Shown piece by piece: positions 46,401 to 57,963 of a DNA stretch of 64,000 bases. The number at the start of each line of letters is the position of its first letter. The first letter of the stretch is position 1. Under the pieces are notes generated by a model. It worked only from the letters and a program-made list of their open reading frames with translations, did no database searches and was not told where the DNA came from. The translations under genes and the position numbers were made by a program. This DNA comes from Pleurodeles waltl (lineage: Eukaryota > Chordata > Amphibia > Caudata > Salamandridae): NCBI RefSeq assembly GCF_031143425.1, contig NC_090444.1, positions 1,535,544,782 through 1,535,608,781 of the forward strand, read 5' to 3'.

Positions 46401-47534
46401 TTTGCCCCGGTCGAGGTGTGACCAGATGACCAGATTGGCGCTTTTTGTTTCTAGGCGCTAGAAAACAATAATTTTTAAAAATTCATATCTCCGCTTCCCC
46501 TTATCCGATTTTATTCGTTTTTGTGTCATTTTTAAGATAAAAATATACTCTATTTTTATGAATTGGTTTTGGATTTTTAAACTGTTTCCTGTGTTTTATT
46601 TAATTACTGTTTTGTGATATTTGAATGCTTTACACTCTATCTCCTAAGTTAAGCCTTGTCGCTCGTTGCCAAGCTACCAAGGGTTGAGCTGGGTTTAATT
46701 TACTGAGACCTAACTGGACCCAAGTGGAGGTTAGTGGCCTATTGCTAAGTGTAGGTACTTACCTGCCCTTAACAATAACCCATTTTCCAACAGTTAGCAC
46801 TTAGTAAATGTAATAAGGTAACCCGATGTTCTCCTACGCAAGAGGTACGTTTTACAGTAGTGATAAACAAAATATAACTTTTTTCACTACTGTTTACAAA
46901 ACTGTTTCACTAGTTTAAATAACAGGTTTTTTAGGGCCTACCTTAGGGGTGGCATATGTATTAAAAAGGAAGGTCTAGTCCTGGCAGAAAATGTATTTTG
47001 CCTGGTCAAGTAGGCAGCTTAAAACCAGATTTTAGGCTGCAGTCACAGGCCTGAGGTCCTAAAGTGCTATTTTAGTGGGCGACAAAATGAGTGCTGCATT
47101 TTTCTTAGTATTTTCCTTAAAGACCCTGGGTACAGTGTAACACCATATACCAGTGACTTATAAGCAAATTAAATGGGCCACTCAGATGTAGGCCAATTTT
47201 ACCATTTTGTATTGGGAGTACAAACACTTCAGCACTGGTTAGTAGTGGAGGGTGCATGGGGTCCTAAAGCTACCAAAAGCAATTTCAGAAAACAGGAGGA
47301 GGGAAGGCAAACGTTTGAGGGTGACCCTGCAGAGAGGGTCAAGTCCAACAGTGGGCCATAAGGTAATGATAAAGTGATAATGATAGAAATGTATAAAGCA
47401 TGCAGTTACTAAAAGGCGGCAAGGCACTAAAAAGTTGGGAGCGGGAGTTCCAAAGAAGGAAGGAATTCTTATCAAAGGGAAAATACAGCCAATCACAGAG
47501 CAAAGAGCTAAGGGCCAGATGTAGCAAAAATAAA

Positions 47535-47735
47535 AATTGCGACTCGCATTTTGCGAGTTGATGCGACTCGCAAAATGCGAGTCGCAAATTGGAATGCCAG
47601 AAAAAAAAGCGATCCGATTTTGCGACTCGCAGCCGGACTCGCAACGCTGTGTGCGAGTCCGCAGTTTGCGAGGTCGCTGTTTGCGAGTGTGCAAAAAACG
47701 AACTCGCAATTAGCGAGTGGGTGTCGCAAATTGCG
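47535..47735. repeat. Subterminal palindromic array, left
   Basis: Repeated GCGACTCGCA and its complement TGCGAGTCGC, several joined as inverted pairs (CGCATTTTGCG and CGCAAAATGCG). It mirrors the right array. It produces overlapping chance ORFs on both strands. It is probably where transposase or a Myb-type partner binds, by analogy with other Harbingers. Confidence 0.7.
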
Positions 47736-48139
47736 AATACCTTCAAAATTGCTTGCAGATGCAGCAGAACACTCCAGAAAGCATACCAGAACATTCTGGA
47801 AACACTTCCTGGCACATGATGATGACATCACAGCCAGGAAGTTAACAAATACACCTGGGAGGAGGGCTCAACAGTGAGCAGTGTCTCTGCCACTCACAGT
47901 AGGGTGCTGAGGAGTGGTAGGCACAGCACCATGGACGCAGCAGGGACCAGCCAGGCTGGCAGGAGGGACAGGAGATCATAGATAACAGCCAGGACAGATT
48001 AATGTGGCACATGGCGTTAATGTGCCACATGACTGGTTGGCATTTTCCTGCCCATGGACAATTTCAACTTGTATATAGTTTCTTCATGACATTAATAAAA
48101 CAGTTATTTTTGTTCCACTTAACAAATGGTTAATAGGTG

Positions 48140-49330
48140 AGTATGGTGGGAGTTGACACGTACCGTCCAAAATATTGCGTTGCAATGTGGTCACGTCTCA
48201 GTCTGCCTTGATTAGCTAGACTCCTATCCTCATGATGGCGATGTGGTTGTTCTTGCTCTTCATCATAAGGATCTGGGTCTGCAGGGGTGAGAGGTAGCCC
48301 ACGTCAGGTGGCTATGTTGTGGAGGATGGCGCATGCGACCACAATTTTGAAAGCGGTAATGGGGGTGTATTGGAGGGCGCCTCCACTGCGGTGGAGGCAT
48401 CTGAATCTTGCCTTCAGCAGTCCGAAGGTGTGCTCGATCAGGTTCCTGGTCCTCTTATGCGCACTGTTGTATTGCCTCTCTGATTCAGTTCTGGGTGTTA
48501 AAAACTGAGTCATGATCCAAGGCCTGAGAGCATATGCACTGTCACCTGTTGGGCACAAAAGTACACGGTTAGGAAGTCCAGATTGTCGTGAACAGTGACC
48601 TGTGTGTATGTCTGCAAGTGTCTGTGGCTCTACCTAGGAGGTAACCGTCTCCAAATTCCCCACGTTCCAGGCGTTGATGTATCCCACTATGCCTAAAAAT
48701 GTATGAGTCATGGGTACTGCCACGAAACTTAGCTACGATGTCCGTGATGACATAATGGGCATCACAAACAACCTGTATGTTGAGTGAGTGGGTACACTTC
48801 CTGTTGCGGAAAATGTGTTCCAGATTAGCAGGGGGGCATATTTGAATGTGTGTCCCATCTACACACCCTATGACATGAGGAAAGTGGGCAATGCGGTAAA
48901 AGTCCAGCTTGGTGCTGTTAATTTCTGCCTCATTCCTTGGTAAGTATATGAAGTGAGACATATGCGTGACTAAGGCATCTAGGAATGCCCTGAGGAACCT
49001 TGACACTGCACTTTGGGATACCCCACCTGCCACGGCAATGACCCCCTGATAGCTCCCTGAGGCCAAGAGGTGCAGTGCGCATAGTACTTGCACATGCGTA
49101 GGGATGGCGCAGCCACGCAGAGTCTTGTGTTCTAGCTGTGGTTTCAGTAAATCTATTAATTCTAGAATGGCTGCGCTGCTAAGGCGGTATTTGTCATAGA
49201 TCTCCTCTTCAGTTTGCTGAAAAAGAGTCTGCCTGGTTCTATATATCTTCTCCTGTCTGTGGCCCCTCCTCCTCCTCTGCTGGGCTGCGTAGACTCTCCT
49301 CCTCACTGCTATCAGGTATATCTCCGCCAT
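48140..49330 (-). CDS. HARBI1-like transposase, two exons, one premature stop
   Basis: Exon 1 is 49330-48634 and exon 2 starts at 48545. The donor CTAG|GTAGAG and acceptor CCCAACAG|GTGACAG define an 88-bp intron and restore GDGYLLGDSAYALRPW. The protein has an N-terminal helix-turn-helix-like part (LRGCAIPTHVQVLCALHLLA, GGVSQSAVSRFLRAFLDAL) and then the DDE core: first aspartate in HVIGCVDGTHIQI, second in FRGSTHDSYIFRHS, glutamate in NLIEHTFGLLKARFRCL. All three catalytic residues are present. A TGA at 48304-48306 (from a likely CGA) comes after HNIAT; about 50 more codons follow in frame to a stop near 48140. Whether the shortened protein works is unknown. The function is cut-and-paste transposition at TAA targets. 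Confidence 0.85.
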
Positions 49331-49434
49331 CTTGAGTAACCCAGATGCCTTCTGGGTCCCCTTTTATACTTTGGTAATGGTTACCACCTGCTCTGAGTTA
49401 GTGGTAAATGGGACATGCAAACTGGGCTTTTTGC

Positions 49435-49650
49435 GACTAGTCGCAATTTGCGAGTTGCAATTGCATAAGGTTTGCGACTCGCAAATTGCGACTTGCAATT
49501 TGCGGGTCGCAAAATGGGGTCGCACCGGATGCGACTCGCAAACGGGTCCCATCGCTTTTTGCGAGTCGGAAATGGGCTTTTTGCATCCCATTTCCGATTT
49601 TGCACTGTCGCAAATTGCGAATCGGCCCGTTTGCGAGTCGCAATCGTTTG
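49435..49650. repeat. Subterminal palindromic array, right
   Basis: At least eight TTGCGAGTCGC/GCGACTCGCAA half-sites in about 210 bp, many arranged as GCGACTCGCAAATTGCGA palindromes. Their spacing is irregular. The array lies 40-200 bp upstream of the transposase ATG at 49330 on the minus strand, so it may also affect its transcription. Confidence 0.7.
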
Positions 49651-49667
49651 CTACATCTGGCCCTAAG

Positions 49668-52470
49668 TCTTCAGTGCTTTCTGGAAACTATTGTGTTCCT
49701 GTAGATTACTAATAGCTCATGGAAGAGAATTCCACAGCTTTGTTGCAGCCACAGAAAAATACCTGCCACCCCACCTGCTCTTCCTAAATTTGGTAATAAC
49801 CACAAGATTATGATTAGCAGACCAAAGATGTCTAGTGGGGATGTATCTCTGGAACATACTAGTCAATGCTCTAGGCCCAATATCTTGCACCACACTATGA
49901 AAATCCATAAAGCCTTAAATGAAATGTGTTTGTTCACAGGTAACCAGGGCAAATTGGAGATCCCCACCGAGACTGATTTAGGAATGTCAAGTATCAGTCT
50001 GGTGGCCACATTCTGTACTAGCTGTAGTTTAGGGATTGTGATATTATCGATCTCTAAGTAAAGAGCATTGCAGTAGTCTAGCCTAGAGGAAATCAAGGCA
50101 AGTACTACCTGCTTATGAGCATTCATCGGAAAGAAGGGGAACACCTTTCTCAACATCTGTACAATCCAAAAACGAGTGGCTACCATATGATTGACCTGGA
50201 GTTCAAACAATAACTTGGTATCAACAAGTACTCCAAGATTTTGGGCGAAGTCTGAAGGACTAGGTAACACCCCTAAAGTGTCAGGCCACCACAAAGTGTT
50301 CCAGATAGAGAGTTGATTATCAAAAATATGAACCTCTGTATTTTCCTCATTTAGTATAAGACAGTGACCACTCATCCAAGATGCCACTGCCTGCATATAA
50401 TTCTTAAAGTTGGCTAAAGTATTCTCCACATCCTTACTGTTGGACACAGTGATTTGCATGTCATCTACATAGGATAAGGGCTGGAGCCCAAAGGACTGAA
50501 TCAGATTGGCCAGAGGGGAGACATAAAGATTAAAGCGGGTTGGGCTCAAAGACGAGCCCTGCGGCACACCACGTGGTAAAGAAATGGGATCAGAGCTAAA
50601 CTGGTTAATTACAACTGTCTGGTATCTGTCCTTCAGAAACAAGGTTAACATATTTAAAAGTGTCTCTGAATGTCCCTGCATTGACAGCTGGTCTGCCAAA
50701 AGGGCAGGAGAGATGGTGTCAAATGCTGTGGATAGATCCAAAAGGATCAGTGCCGCAGCCTGCCCTGCATTAACCACAGAGTGGATATTATCCACTGTTA
50801 AAACCAAAGCAGTTTCAGTCCCATGATCAGTTCTAAAAACAAATTAAGAGGGATCTTGAAGTTCAAGCTCTCCCAAGTATGCCACCAATTGCAAATTGAG
50901 CTGCTTCTCCAAGGTTTTAGATAGAGTGGGCGATAGAGAAATTAGCCTATAATTTTTCAAATCTGTAGGATCTAGATTCGTTTTTTTAACAAAGGCTTAA
51001 CTTTGCCCTTTTCCACAGGTGAGGGTATGTTTCTGAGCAGATAGCTTTATTAATAGTGGTGGGAAGGAACGGAGCAACCGTCTTGGCTACCAGCTGCAAG
51101 ACTTTAGGAGAACATGGCTTGATAGGAGAACCATATTTCATTGTAAAAAGGTAGGCCTCCACCTTTTCAGCTATCAGGCAGGAGAAAAGTGAAAGTCCTT
51201 TTCTCTGCTTAAGCACATAATGTCTGGTCTCAGGAGGGGTAACATCCCTCTGCCTGTTATCCAAGGTAGAGTTACAAGAATCGTTATTAACTAGATCAAG
51301 TTCCCTGTAGCTATTAAGAATTTTTGTTTGAAATAAGCTTGCCAGTCTATTACAAACTTGTTGGGTCCCTATAGTACTGTCTGGGTATGGCGGGCATTGA
51401 GAGAAGATTATTCAGTTGAAATAACTCTTTTAAGGACTTGCATGACCCAAGTTGGTTGGTACAAAAAGCATGTATTCTTCCTTAACAGAGTCTGTATAGT
51501 CATTCATCAGGTCCTTGTATTTACCTTTCTCATGCAGATCATAATTTTCATCCATTTCCTTTCATGGCACCTGCATTCTGTCTAAGCACTCTGAGTTTCC
51601 CAGAAAACCATGGGTGAGATGGTTGCTTCCTATGGGTAGAACTTTCTTTAGTAGACACAACAATATCAATGGCTGACGTAAGTCAGGCAGAGAATTCAGC
51701 TGCCGCCAGATCTGCGTTATTGTGGCTAGTCCAACTACAGTTCATTAAAGCTCGAGAAAGAGATTATTCCAAAAGCCCCTTTCTTTTAAAGGTTTTAATG
51801 CTATGAGCTTCAGGATTCACTTGGTAGTGAGAGTCATCCATCAGAAAAGGGACAGCATAATGTTCAGGCCAAGTTAATGCAGCGCCGCCAAAACCTTGTG
51901 GTGAACGTCATTACAGAAAATACTGTCCAATGTATGGCCTGCTCCGTGCGTTGGATCCTTGACCAGTTGTGAGAAACCACAGCTTAACATCCCATCTCTG
52001 AATTCCCCAAAATCTCTGCCTTTTTTGCACTCCAAGTGAAAATTTAAATCCCTCATAAAGGTAATATTATGATTACTAAAACGAGGTTCTACCAAGTGTG
52101 TGAGCATAGAGGCAAAGGAGGACCTCAGTCTGGGAGGCTTATAGGCCCAAATTCCTGGAAACGAACAAGTGGGGTAGATCTTAATGGAAAAGTGTAATAC
52201 TTCACTAAGGGTTGAGGCCAACAATGGTTCAATAAGCCAGGAATAAGAAGATTGAAATATTATAGGCAGGCTTGTCTCCTACTTTTACCCTTCCCATCAC
52301 ATCTAAGGATGCTGAAACCAGGGGGAATGGCATCCACCAGGTCAGGGCCTGAAGACGCCTAAGTCCACATTTCAGTGATAAAGACCCAGTCAGGGTCATG
52401 AGCTAGGATCAATTCCGCCACTTCAATTTTATTTTTAATAAGGGAACGAGCATTGATCATAAACCCCTTA
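49668..52470 (-). pseudogene. L2-like LINE endonuclease-reverse transcriptase
   Basis: The endonuclease is seen from about 52465 (INARSLIKNKIEVAELIL, HDPDWVFITEMW) to 51874 (RDLNFHLE, LVKDPTHGAGHTLDSIF, the last being the conserved histidine region). RT begins near 51150 (APFLPTTINKAICSETYPHL) and has a 314-codon open stretch, 50807-49863. It contains LLDLSTAFDTIS (first catalytic aspartate), SLPRGVPQGSSLSPTRFNLY and LSYVDDMQITV (YVDD box), then SRLDYCNALY and a broken HWLP equivalent. The extreme tail has SVAATKLWNSLP. Frameshifts near 49860, 50990 and 51870 and stops in the linker disable it, but the polymerase core itself is open. Confidence 0.82.
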
Positions 52471-52480
52471 AAGAAGGGTT

Positions 52481-54500
52481 ACCAAGGGAACTTAATTAAC
52501 TATACTAGTAAGACTGGTGCCAGAGCGCAAGGAAGATACAGTAAAGGGGTGACCACAAACCCGCAGTATGTACACATGCAGCTACGATTGTGAAATAGCT
52601 CATCAAACTCTATAGTCAAAGAGCATTGGGAAACTTTGCTGCTGCTGGTTTTTTGAATACCTACCAAGAGTCTCATCTGTAGAAAAACAATTAGGGGTTT
52701 TAGTGCGAGGTGAGGCCAGATGGGCTTGCCTCTGGCGCACCAGTGGCGTGCACACTGCTCGCATCCAGTGCACGCCCACGTCCCCCTGTGTATTTACAGG
52801 TGTTTCAAAGTTTAAGCTCAAATGGTAAGCCGCTCATCTGCTTTGTGAGCGGTAACCGGAAATGAATGAAAGGGGCAGTTTCCTCTGCTCAATCGGCAAC
52901 CAAAAAGCCGCGGCAAACCGGGGAAGCTGCATCTTAATCACAAGTATAGTTACATTTAAAAAGGTTTCCTACACAGTATTGATGCAAAGAACGAGAAAGA
53001 ATAATGATTAAAATTTTGCCAGACAAATGTGGAGGAGCTCACTGCTTGCCAGACAAATGTAAAGAAGCTCGTCCTTCAATCTCCCAGTCTATGCAAAATC
53101 AATTACATCTTTTCCTGAAGCAAAAAGAAGCGCAGTGTCTGGTGAGCGCAATTTTAGAGGTTCAAAATTACAAAAGTGTAGTGGCAGCAACGTTTCTAGA
53201 GCAAAGACCCTCACTACAACGGTGCCTGTGCAAGAACCCTATTCAGAAGCTACCTGCTGTTCGTGACTAGTCAGCAAGTGTGGCTGCAGGCTCCTCACCG
53301 ACCCAAAATAAATGAGCATTTGCAATGCAATGGGTCTCGGGTTTGCTCGAGTAGGAGCTATTCGCGTCGTAAATTCCGAACTGGACATTTAATTGCCCTA
53401 TAACTTGAAAATAAAAAGTAAAACAGAAGTTTGCCTGCAGTCAAACGTCTTATCGACAAAAATACAATTATCCATGTAACAGGGTCGATGTGATGCAAAG
53501 CACTCGACTACTGCCTAGCGAGATTGCGCTACATAAGAAATAAGTAGAAAAAAGTAGTACAGAAACCATACAGAAAACACAGAGCCTCGTATGTTGTTAG
53601 TAGTTGGCCGGTGCGCTGGAGGAGGGCTAAACACTGGAAAAAGCATGATGTATGCGTGCCTTCCAATAATGAAAGCAATCGAATTTAAAAAGGCAAGCCC
53701 ACAAACCAACCAAACTCATGGGCGTGCGGTGGGCGTGGTTACAAACCCATATAGAAATTGCAGCAGGGAGAGAGCGCTTTCCGCTCGACCCTAAAAAAAA
53801 ACCTCTACCAAATAAGGGCCCACCCTTATATATTCTTCGTATATTTTTTATTTCAATACTCCCCTTTCGTGTTGTACATGTTCATTTATTCAAGGTAAAC
53901 AGTTTCTAATTGCAAATAATTGTGAATGTTGTGAAAAGATGGGTTTCATTGCAATACCATAATTTAGCTCGTTCTATTATATTGTTTATTGATTTTTAGC
54001 ATGCTTTTATATCTTGATTTTCTTATTATAATTCTTAATCAACAAGGTTTAATTGGATCTGATTTAGTGGTACCTCAGTTGTTTCTCCTAAACAGTAAAT
54101 AATGTTTCATGGCATATAAGTAGGTAAAGGGGGAAGAAGGGTTTTTGCATTGATTGTTTATTATAATAAATTCAACAATATTCGGTCAGTATATAACCCA
54201 CAATGAAGCTTTGTTAGGGGAACTTCGATCCATGGTTTGCAGGTTGAGTGTTGCATAGAGATGATGTTTGTGACTATCTTTTTTTCTTTAGGTCCTGCTC
54301 CTAATGAATAGCTTGTGCAACCTGTACTAAAAAGATAATATTGATTGTTCTATTGAAGCGTTCTGAGAGAGTCATCTGTTTTTTAGAGCTATCAACTCCT
54401 GGTCAGCATTAATGTGGGAGTGCAACCATGTTCCCGAGCTCGATCTGCTCAACCAACTGAAACCTCTAACTTAGATCTCCTATTAGCCCTACCAAGCCTT
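52481..54500. other. Two kilobases with no recognised feature
   Basis: No coding signal. The only local structure is a 30-bp direct duplication with a 15-bp identical core (TTGCCAGACAAATGT at 53016-53030 and 53046-53060). From 53800 onward the sequence is very AT-rich. Confidence 0.4.
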
Positions 54501-57302
54501 TGTTACAGATAATGACTGGCATCCTTGGCGTGGTTTCCCCTAACTTTGTGTCTTCAGACCTACTGTTTTGCTGACCTTGTTTTTGCTAGCTTTAGGACTC
54601 TGGGTACTTTACCACTGCTACCAGTGCTAAAGTGCATGTCCTCCTGCTTGAAACATTGTAACATTGAATTATTCACAGTTAGCATTCTTAGGGCCTCATA
54701 CAAGAAACTGATGCATCAGCCCTGATGCGTCAGATTTCTTGCGCTGCCCAACAATTCTCCAACAATACCATGGATGTGCTGTATTTACTATACAGAACTC
54801 CATGGCGCACATTTTCACAGATGCGTCAGAAATTCGGATGCATCTGTGGTGCTAAACCGATGCATTGCTGGATTGCGTAAAAAAAATGGTACTACTTCAG
54901 CAATGTGAGGAAGGCTTCCATAGACAAAAGCCGTGCAACATTTTAATGCATGCTCTGACCAGGCTTTACATTTTTGACACAGTGAAGTCGCAGGATGACG
55001 CAGTGAAATGTTTTAAATTCACTGCATCAGTTCTGCGTGGCTCTTTGCCCGGGAACGCCTACCTTGCAAACATTATGCCTGGTGCAGATGTAATGTGACA
55101 CAAGGCTTTGCAAACTGATGCATTGGGCCCAATGCAACAGTATGTAAGTCTCGAGCAGTTTAAAGCAATGCTTAGTGCCACCGCTGCATAAAAAAAAAAA
55201 AAACACAATGGTGGCACAAAGGCTTTATAAATGAGGCCCTTAGTTTACTTATGAGTCCCTAGTTATGTGCACTACCTGTGCCCAGGGTCTGTAAATTTAA
55301 TGACACTGGTAGGCCTGCAGCACTGGTTGTGCCACCCACTCCAGTAGCCCTTCAAATATGACTTAGGCCTGCCATTGCACCGGACACCATGTCGACCTGG
55401 CAAGTTAACCCTTTTGCCATACCCAAACCTTCCTTTTAATACATATAAATCACACCTAAAGTAGGACCCAAACAGCCCAAGGGCAGGGTGCAGTGTATCT
55501 GAAAATAGGACATGTACTTTTAAGTTTTACACGTCCTATTAGTAAAATACCCTTAAAGTTGATTTTCACTATTGCAAGGCCTATTTGTCCTATAGGACAA
55601 CATTGGGATTACCTCGTTACATTTTGTAAATGTAATTTTCAATTGGGACGAGATGGGACCTCCAAGTTTTTTGTCTCTGGAATCACAATTTAAAATCACA
55701 ACTTATGGTGAAGTCAGATTTTAAATTGTAGATCTGAAAATGCCACTGTTAGAAAGTTGGCATTTTCTTACTTTAACCTTCTGGCGCCTTCTGCCTGTCT
55801 CTGAATCCACATCTGGGTGGGTGACAGGCGGGTTCTTGTGCATTCCCTCTAGATAGCCACACATAAAGGGAGCTTAGGTGTGACTGATTGGCCATCCTGG
55901 GGAGGATGGGAGGAAGGAGCTGACACTTACACGCGACTGGGCAAAGTCCTGATCCCACATCAAAGGGCTGTATAACCCTCTGTAGTGAGCCTTGAGCTAG
56001 GGCAGGAAGGGCAGGGACTCTGTGCACTGCAGAGGCCTCTCTTCTGCATCACCCTACATAGTGAGTCTGGAGCCAGGGCAGGATGGCAATGGACTCTGTG
56101 CACTTCAATGATCTCTCTTTGAAGTTTATCCCACCTCAAAGACACCACTGGGTATGAGAACTGGACCTCAGACACACCAACTTAGTACACTTCTGAATCT
56201 GTGGATACTCTGCCAGAGAGAAAGACTGCTGTGCTTCTGAAAGGGCTATCTCTCTGGTGGACTCTGCTGTACTCCTGCTTTCCTCTGCTGACCTGCTGCT
56301 TGTTGTTCTCCTTGCCTGGTAGTGAGAAGGACTGGACATGAATCTGTCCAACCTAGAACAAAAGTGACTCTAAGGGCTTGCTGGCTTGCCTTCTGTTTTT
56401 CTGAAGTCTCAGGGACATCAAAGAATGCCTCCATCCTGCAACATCACCTGGACTTTGATTGTTGTAAGTCTTGCCCTGCCAAGTGGTGCCAATCCAGTCC
56501 TAGGCCCTTGGAAGTGGGTATAAAGTGCTGTAACTGTCAGAACCTGTGCATCAATGCCATTGCGCTGATTGGAACTTGTGCATCTCCACAAATGATGATG
56601 CATCACTGCTCCTGCGAGGACCAAGGCCACTGCATTGCCATTGACAATGGTGCATTGCTGCTGTGATCAGTCACATCTCATTGCTGACTGTTCAATGCAT
56701 CACCTCCATTCCCGATGCACCCCCGACTTTGCACACCTCAAATCCGATGCATTCCCTACATCTTTGGGATCAACACCAACACATCTCCTTCTTTGCTCCT
56801 TGCATCTTGTTCTCGTTGTTGACGCAACTCCAAACCAGGTACTTTTTCAGCTGGCCAGGGCTGGTCCCTGTATCTGATCCTTACTCTACTGCTGTTGGCC
56901 TGACTTTTCAGGTTTGACCCAGCCTTACGTGACCAGATAGCACTGGTTGGCTCTTTATGCTACTAAGCATTACGGCTAAGTTTGTTCTTTAAAAATTCAT
57001 ATCTCGACTTAGACTTATTGGGTTTTTGTCATTTTGCTCTTGTTGTGTGCATTACATTAAGATCTATTTTACTAACATGGTGGGTATCTTTTGTGTGGTG
57101 TTTAAACTGTTTTACTGTTTGACGTATTGTACAAGTACTCCACACATTGCCTATTAAGTTAAGCCTGAGTTCTCTGTGTCAAGCCAACAGAGCGTGAGCA
57201 CAGGTTAATTGTTGCCGTGGATCTGACTCGCCCTAACTAGGATTTTGGTTCCTGCTTGGACAGGGCACATACCTCTGCGAACCACAAACCCATTTTCTAA
57301 CA
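54501..57302 (-). mobile_element. LTR D, inverted relative to A/B, holding a MITE
   Basis: Plus-strand ends are TGTTACAGATAATGACTGGC and CATTTTCTAACA. Blocks match LTR A/B in reverse order and strand: GGCCTGCAGCACTGGTTGTG near 55312, GTTGGCATTTTCTTAC near 55755, the TGCATC-rich zone 56540-56830, and the TAAGCCTGAGTTCTC block near 57161. Minus the 549-bp MITE it is about 2.25 kb, the family length. The flanks (GCCTT and ATGTG) do not match, so either a boundary is off or one flank was rearranged. Confidence 0.7.
54691..55239. mobile_element. 549-bp MITE, Harbinger type, inside LTR D
   Basis: GGGCCTCATACAAGAAACTG at the left faces GGGCCTCATTTATAAAGCC (minus) at the right, with TTA at 54688-54690 and 55240-55242. 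The shared terminal GGGCCTCAT is nine bases. The interior is rich in GATGCATC/GATGCGTCAG motifs and ends in a short poly(A) run (55190). No ORF worth calling. Confidence 0.85.
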
Positions 57303-57303
57303 A

Positions 57304-57963
57304 TGTGGAAGAAAGGTACAGAAGCACATATACAAGTCCAATATGAATAATCTAGGAGCCCAATAACTAGTTCAGATGTAAGGGTGATCAAAGGTGATCA
57401 AGAGTTGTCTTTATTTTCTACATTCCTCCAAAATCTTCATTTTATGGCACACATCAACGGAAAAGACAGTCGCCATGTGCTTCATCACTTAGACTTGTTA
57501 AAGGCTGAAATTCCTAACTAGTAGTAGACTCCTAATGCAAAGTAGAGGTAATTGTAAGATCTATAGATGTTTAACTTTCCTGGTCCAAGTCTCCCATGTG
57601 TACTATATTCAAATACTTCAAGTAAAAAAGGCAACCACCACCACAGAAGCTGGCGTGCACGAAGATGCTGCAAAGTTTACAGATCAAACAAACTATCCAT
57701 GATATGCCTGACAAGTAGTATCCCTCTCTGTACGAATTCCATAGTGCGTATCTACAGATCGTGGAATTGCCTCTTCCGGAACACTTTGCATTTTGAACTT
57801 TGCATTTTGCCTTTTCCTTTGATGTGTGCCACAAAACAAATGTTTTAGAGAAATTTGGAAAATAAACACAACTCTTGATAACCCTTACATCTGAACTTGT
57901 TACTTGGCTCACAGATTATTGATATTGGACTTTTATGTGTACTTCGGTACCTTTTATCTACAA
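57304..57963. mobile_element. Foldback element with arms of about 160 bp
   Basis: Left arm (57304-57470) and right arm (57806-57963) are inverted copies along nearly their whole length. Paired landmarks include AAGGTACAGAAGCACATATA, AAGTCCAATATGAATAATCT, GTTCAGATGTAAGGG and GGCACACATCAACGGAAAAG. The loop is about 335 bp. No transposase is inside and no target duplication is evident, so the superfamily is open. The small ORFs at 57567-57912 are frames through the arms and loop. Confidence 0.8.

Larger units (their letters stand above)
43706..46792 (-). mobile_element. LTR C, inverted relative to A/B, with MITE inside
   Basis: Plus-strand ends are TGTAGGAAAGTCC and CATTTTCCAACA. Read minus it opens TGTTGGAAAATGGG, related to the TGTTAGAAATGGGG of LTR A/B. 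Flanks GTTAA (43701-43705) and GTTAG (46793-46797) differ by one base. Removing the 609-bp MITE and its 3-bp duplication leaves about 2.48 kb. It also contains TAGCTTGGCAACGAGCG (minus, near 46665). It is inserted in LTR F, so C is younger than F. Confidence 0.72.
42038..47350 (+). mobile_element. LTR F, split by LTR C
   Basis: Left part 42038-43705 and right part 46793-47350 align in order with LTR A and B. On the left are GACAATGTGTAAAGTACTT near 42190 and TAAAACTGCCATTTTCAAAA near 43582. On the right are GGGCCTACCTTAGGGGTGGC near 46935 and the end GGTCAAGTCCAACA. Putative flanks GTTGG (42033) and GTGGG (47351) agree at four of five positions, so the left boundary is tentative. The join is exactly at LTR C's flanks GTTAA/GTTAG. 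Confidence 0.65.
47512..49663 (-). mobile_element. Second Harbinger family, transposase-only, nearly intact
   Basis: Perfect ends GGGCCAGATGTAGCAAA at 47512 and its inverse at 49663 are flanked by TAA at 47509-47511 and 49664-49666. The element is 2152 bp and sits in the 3' part of the L2-like LINE. It holds one spliced transposase and no Myb-like gene, so a partner protein would have to come from elsewhere. Both flanks carry dense GCGACTCGCAAA-type palindromic motifs. Confidence 0.93.
47351..52480 (-). mobile_element. L2-like LINE, long copy split by a Harbinger element
   Basis: Minus-strand blocks run endonuclease (52470-51874), RT (51264-49863), C-terminal tail (49908-49668), a Harbinger insertion, then further tail-like frames and 3' end down to about 47351 (TATCATTATCACTTTATC, minus). 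The 5' start and any ORF1 were not identified; the limit at 52480 is where endonuclease similarity fades. Clade assignment to the L2/CR1/Rex group rests on the endonuclease and RT motif style. Confidence 0.75.

Noticed and set aside
47239..47877. Overlapping ORFs of 100-158 codons on both strands
   Set aside because: They are frames through the GCGACTCGCAAA palindromic array and LINE/LTR ends, not a gene; the plus and minus products mirror each other.
54496..57307. Target duplication for LTR D
   Set aside because: Flanks GCCTT and ATGTG do not match, so no duplication is claimed although the ends look LTR-like.
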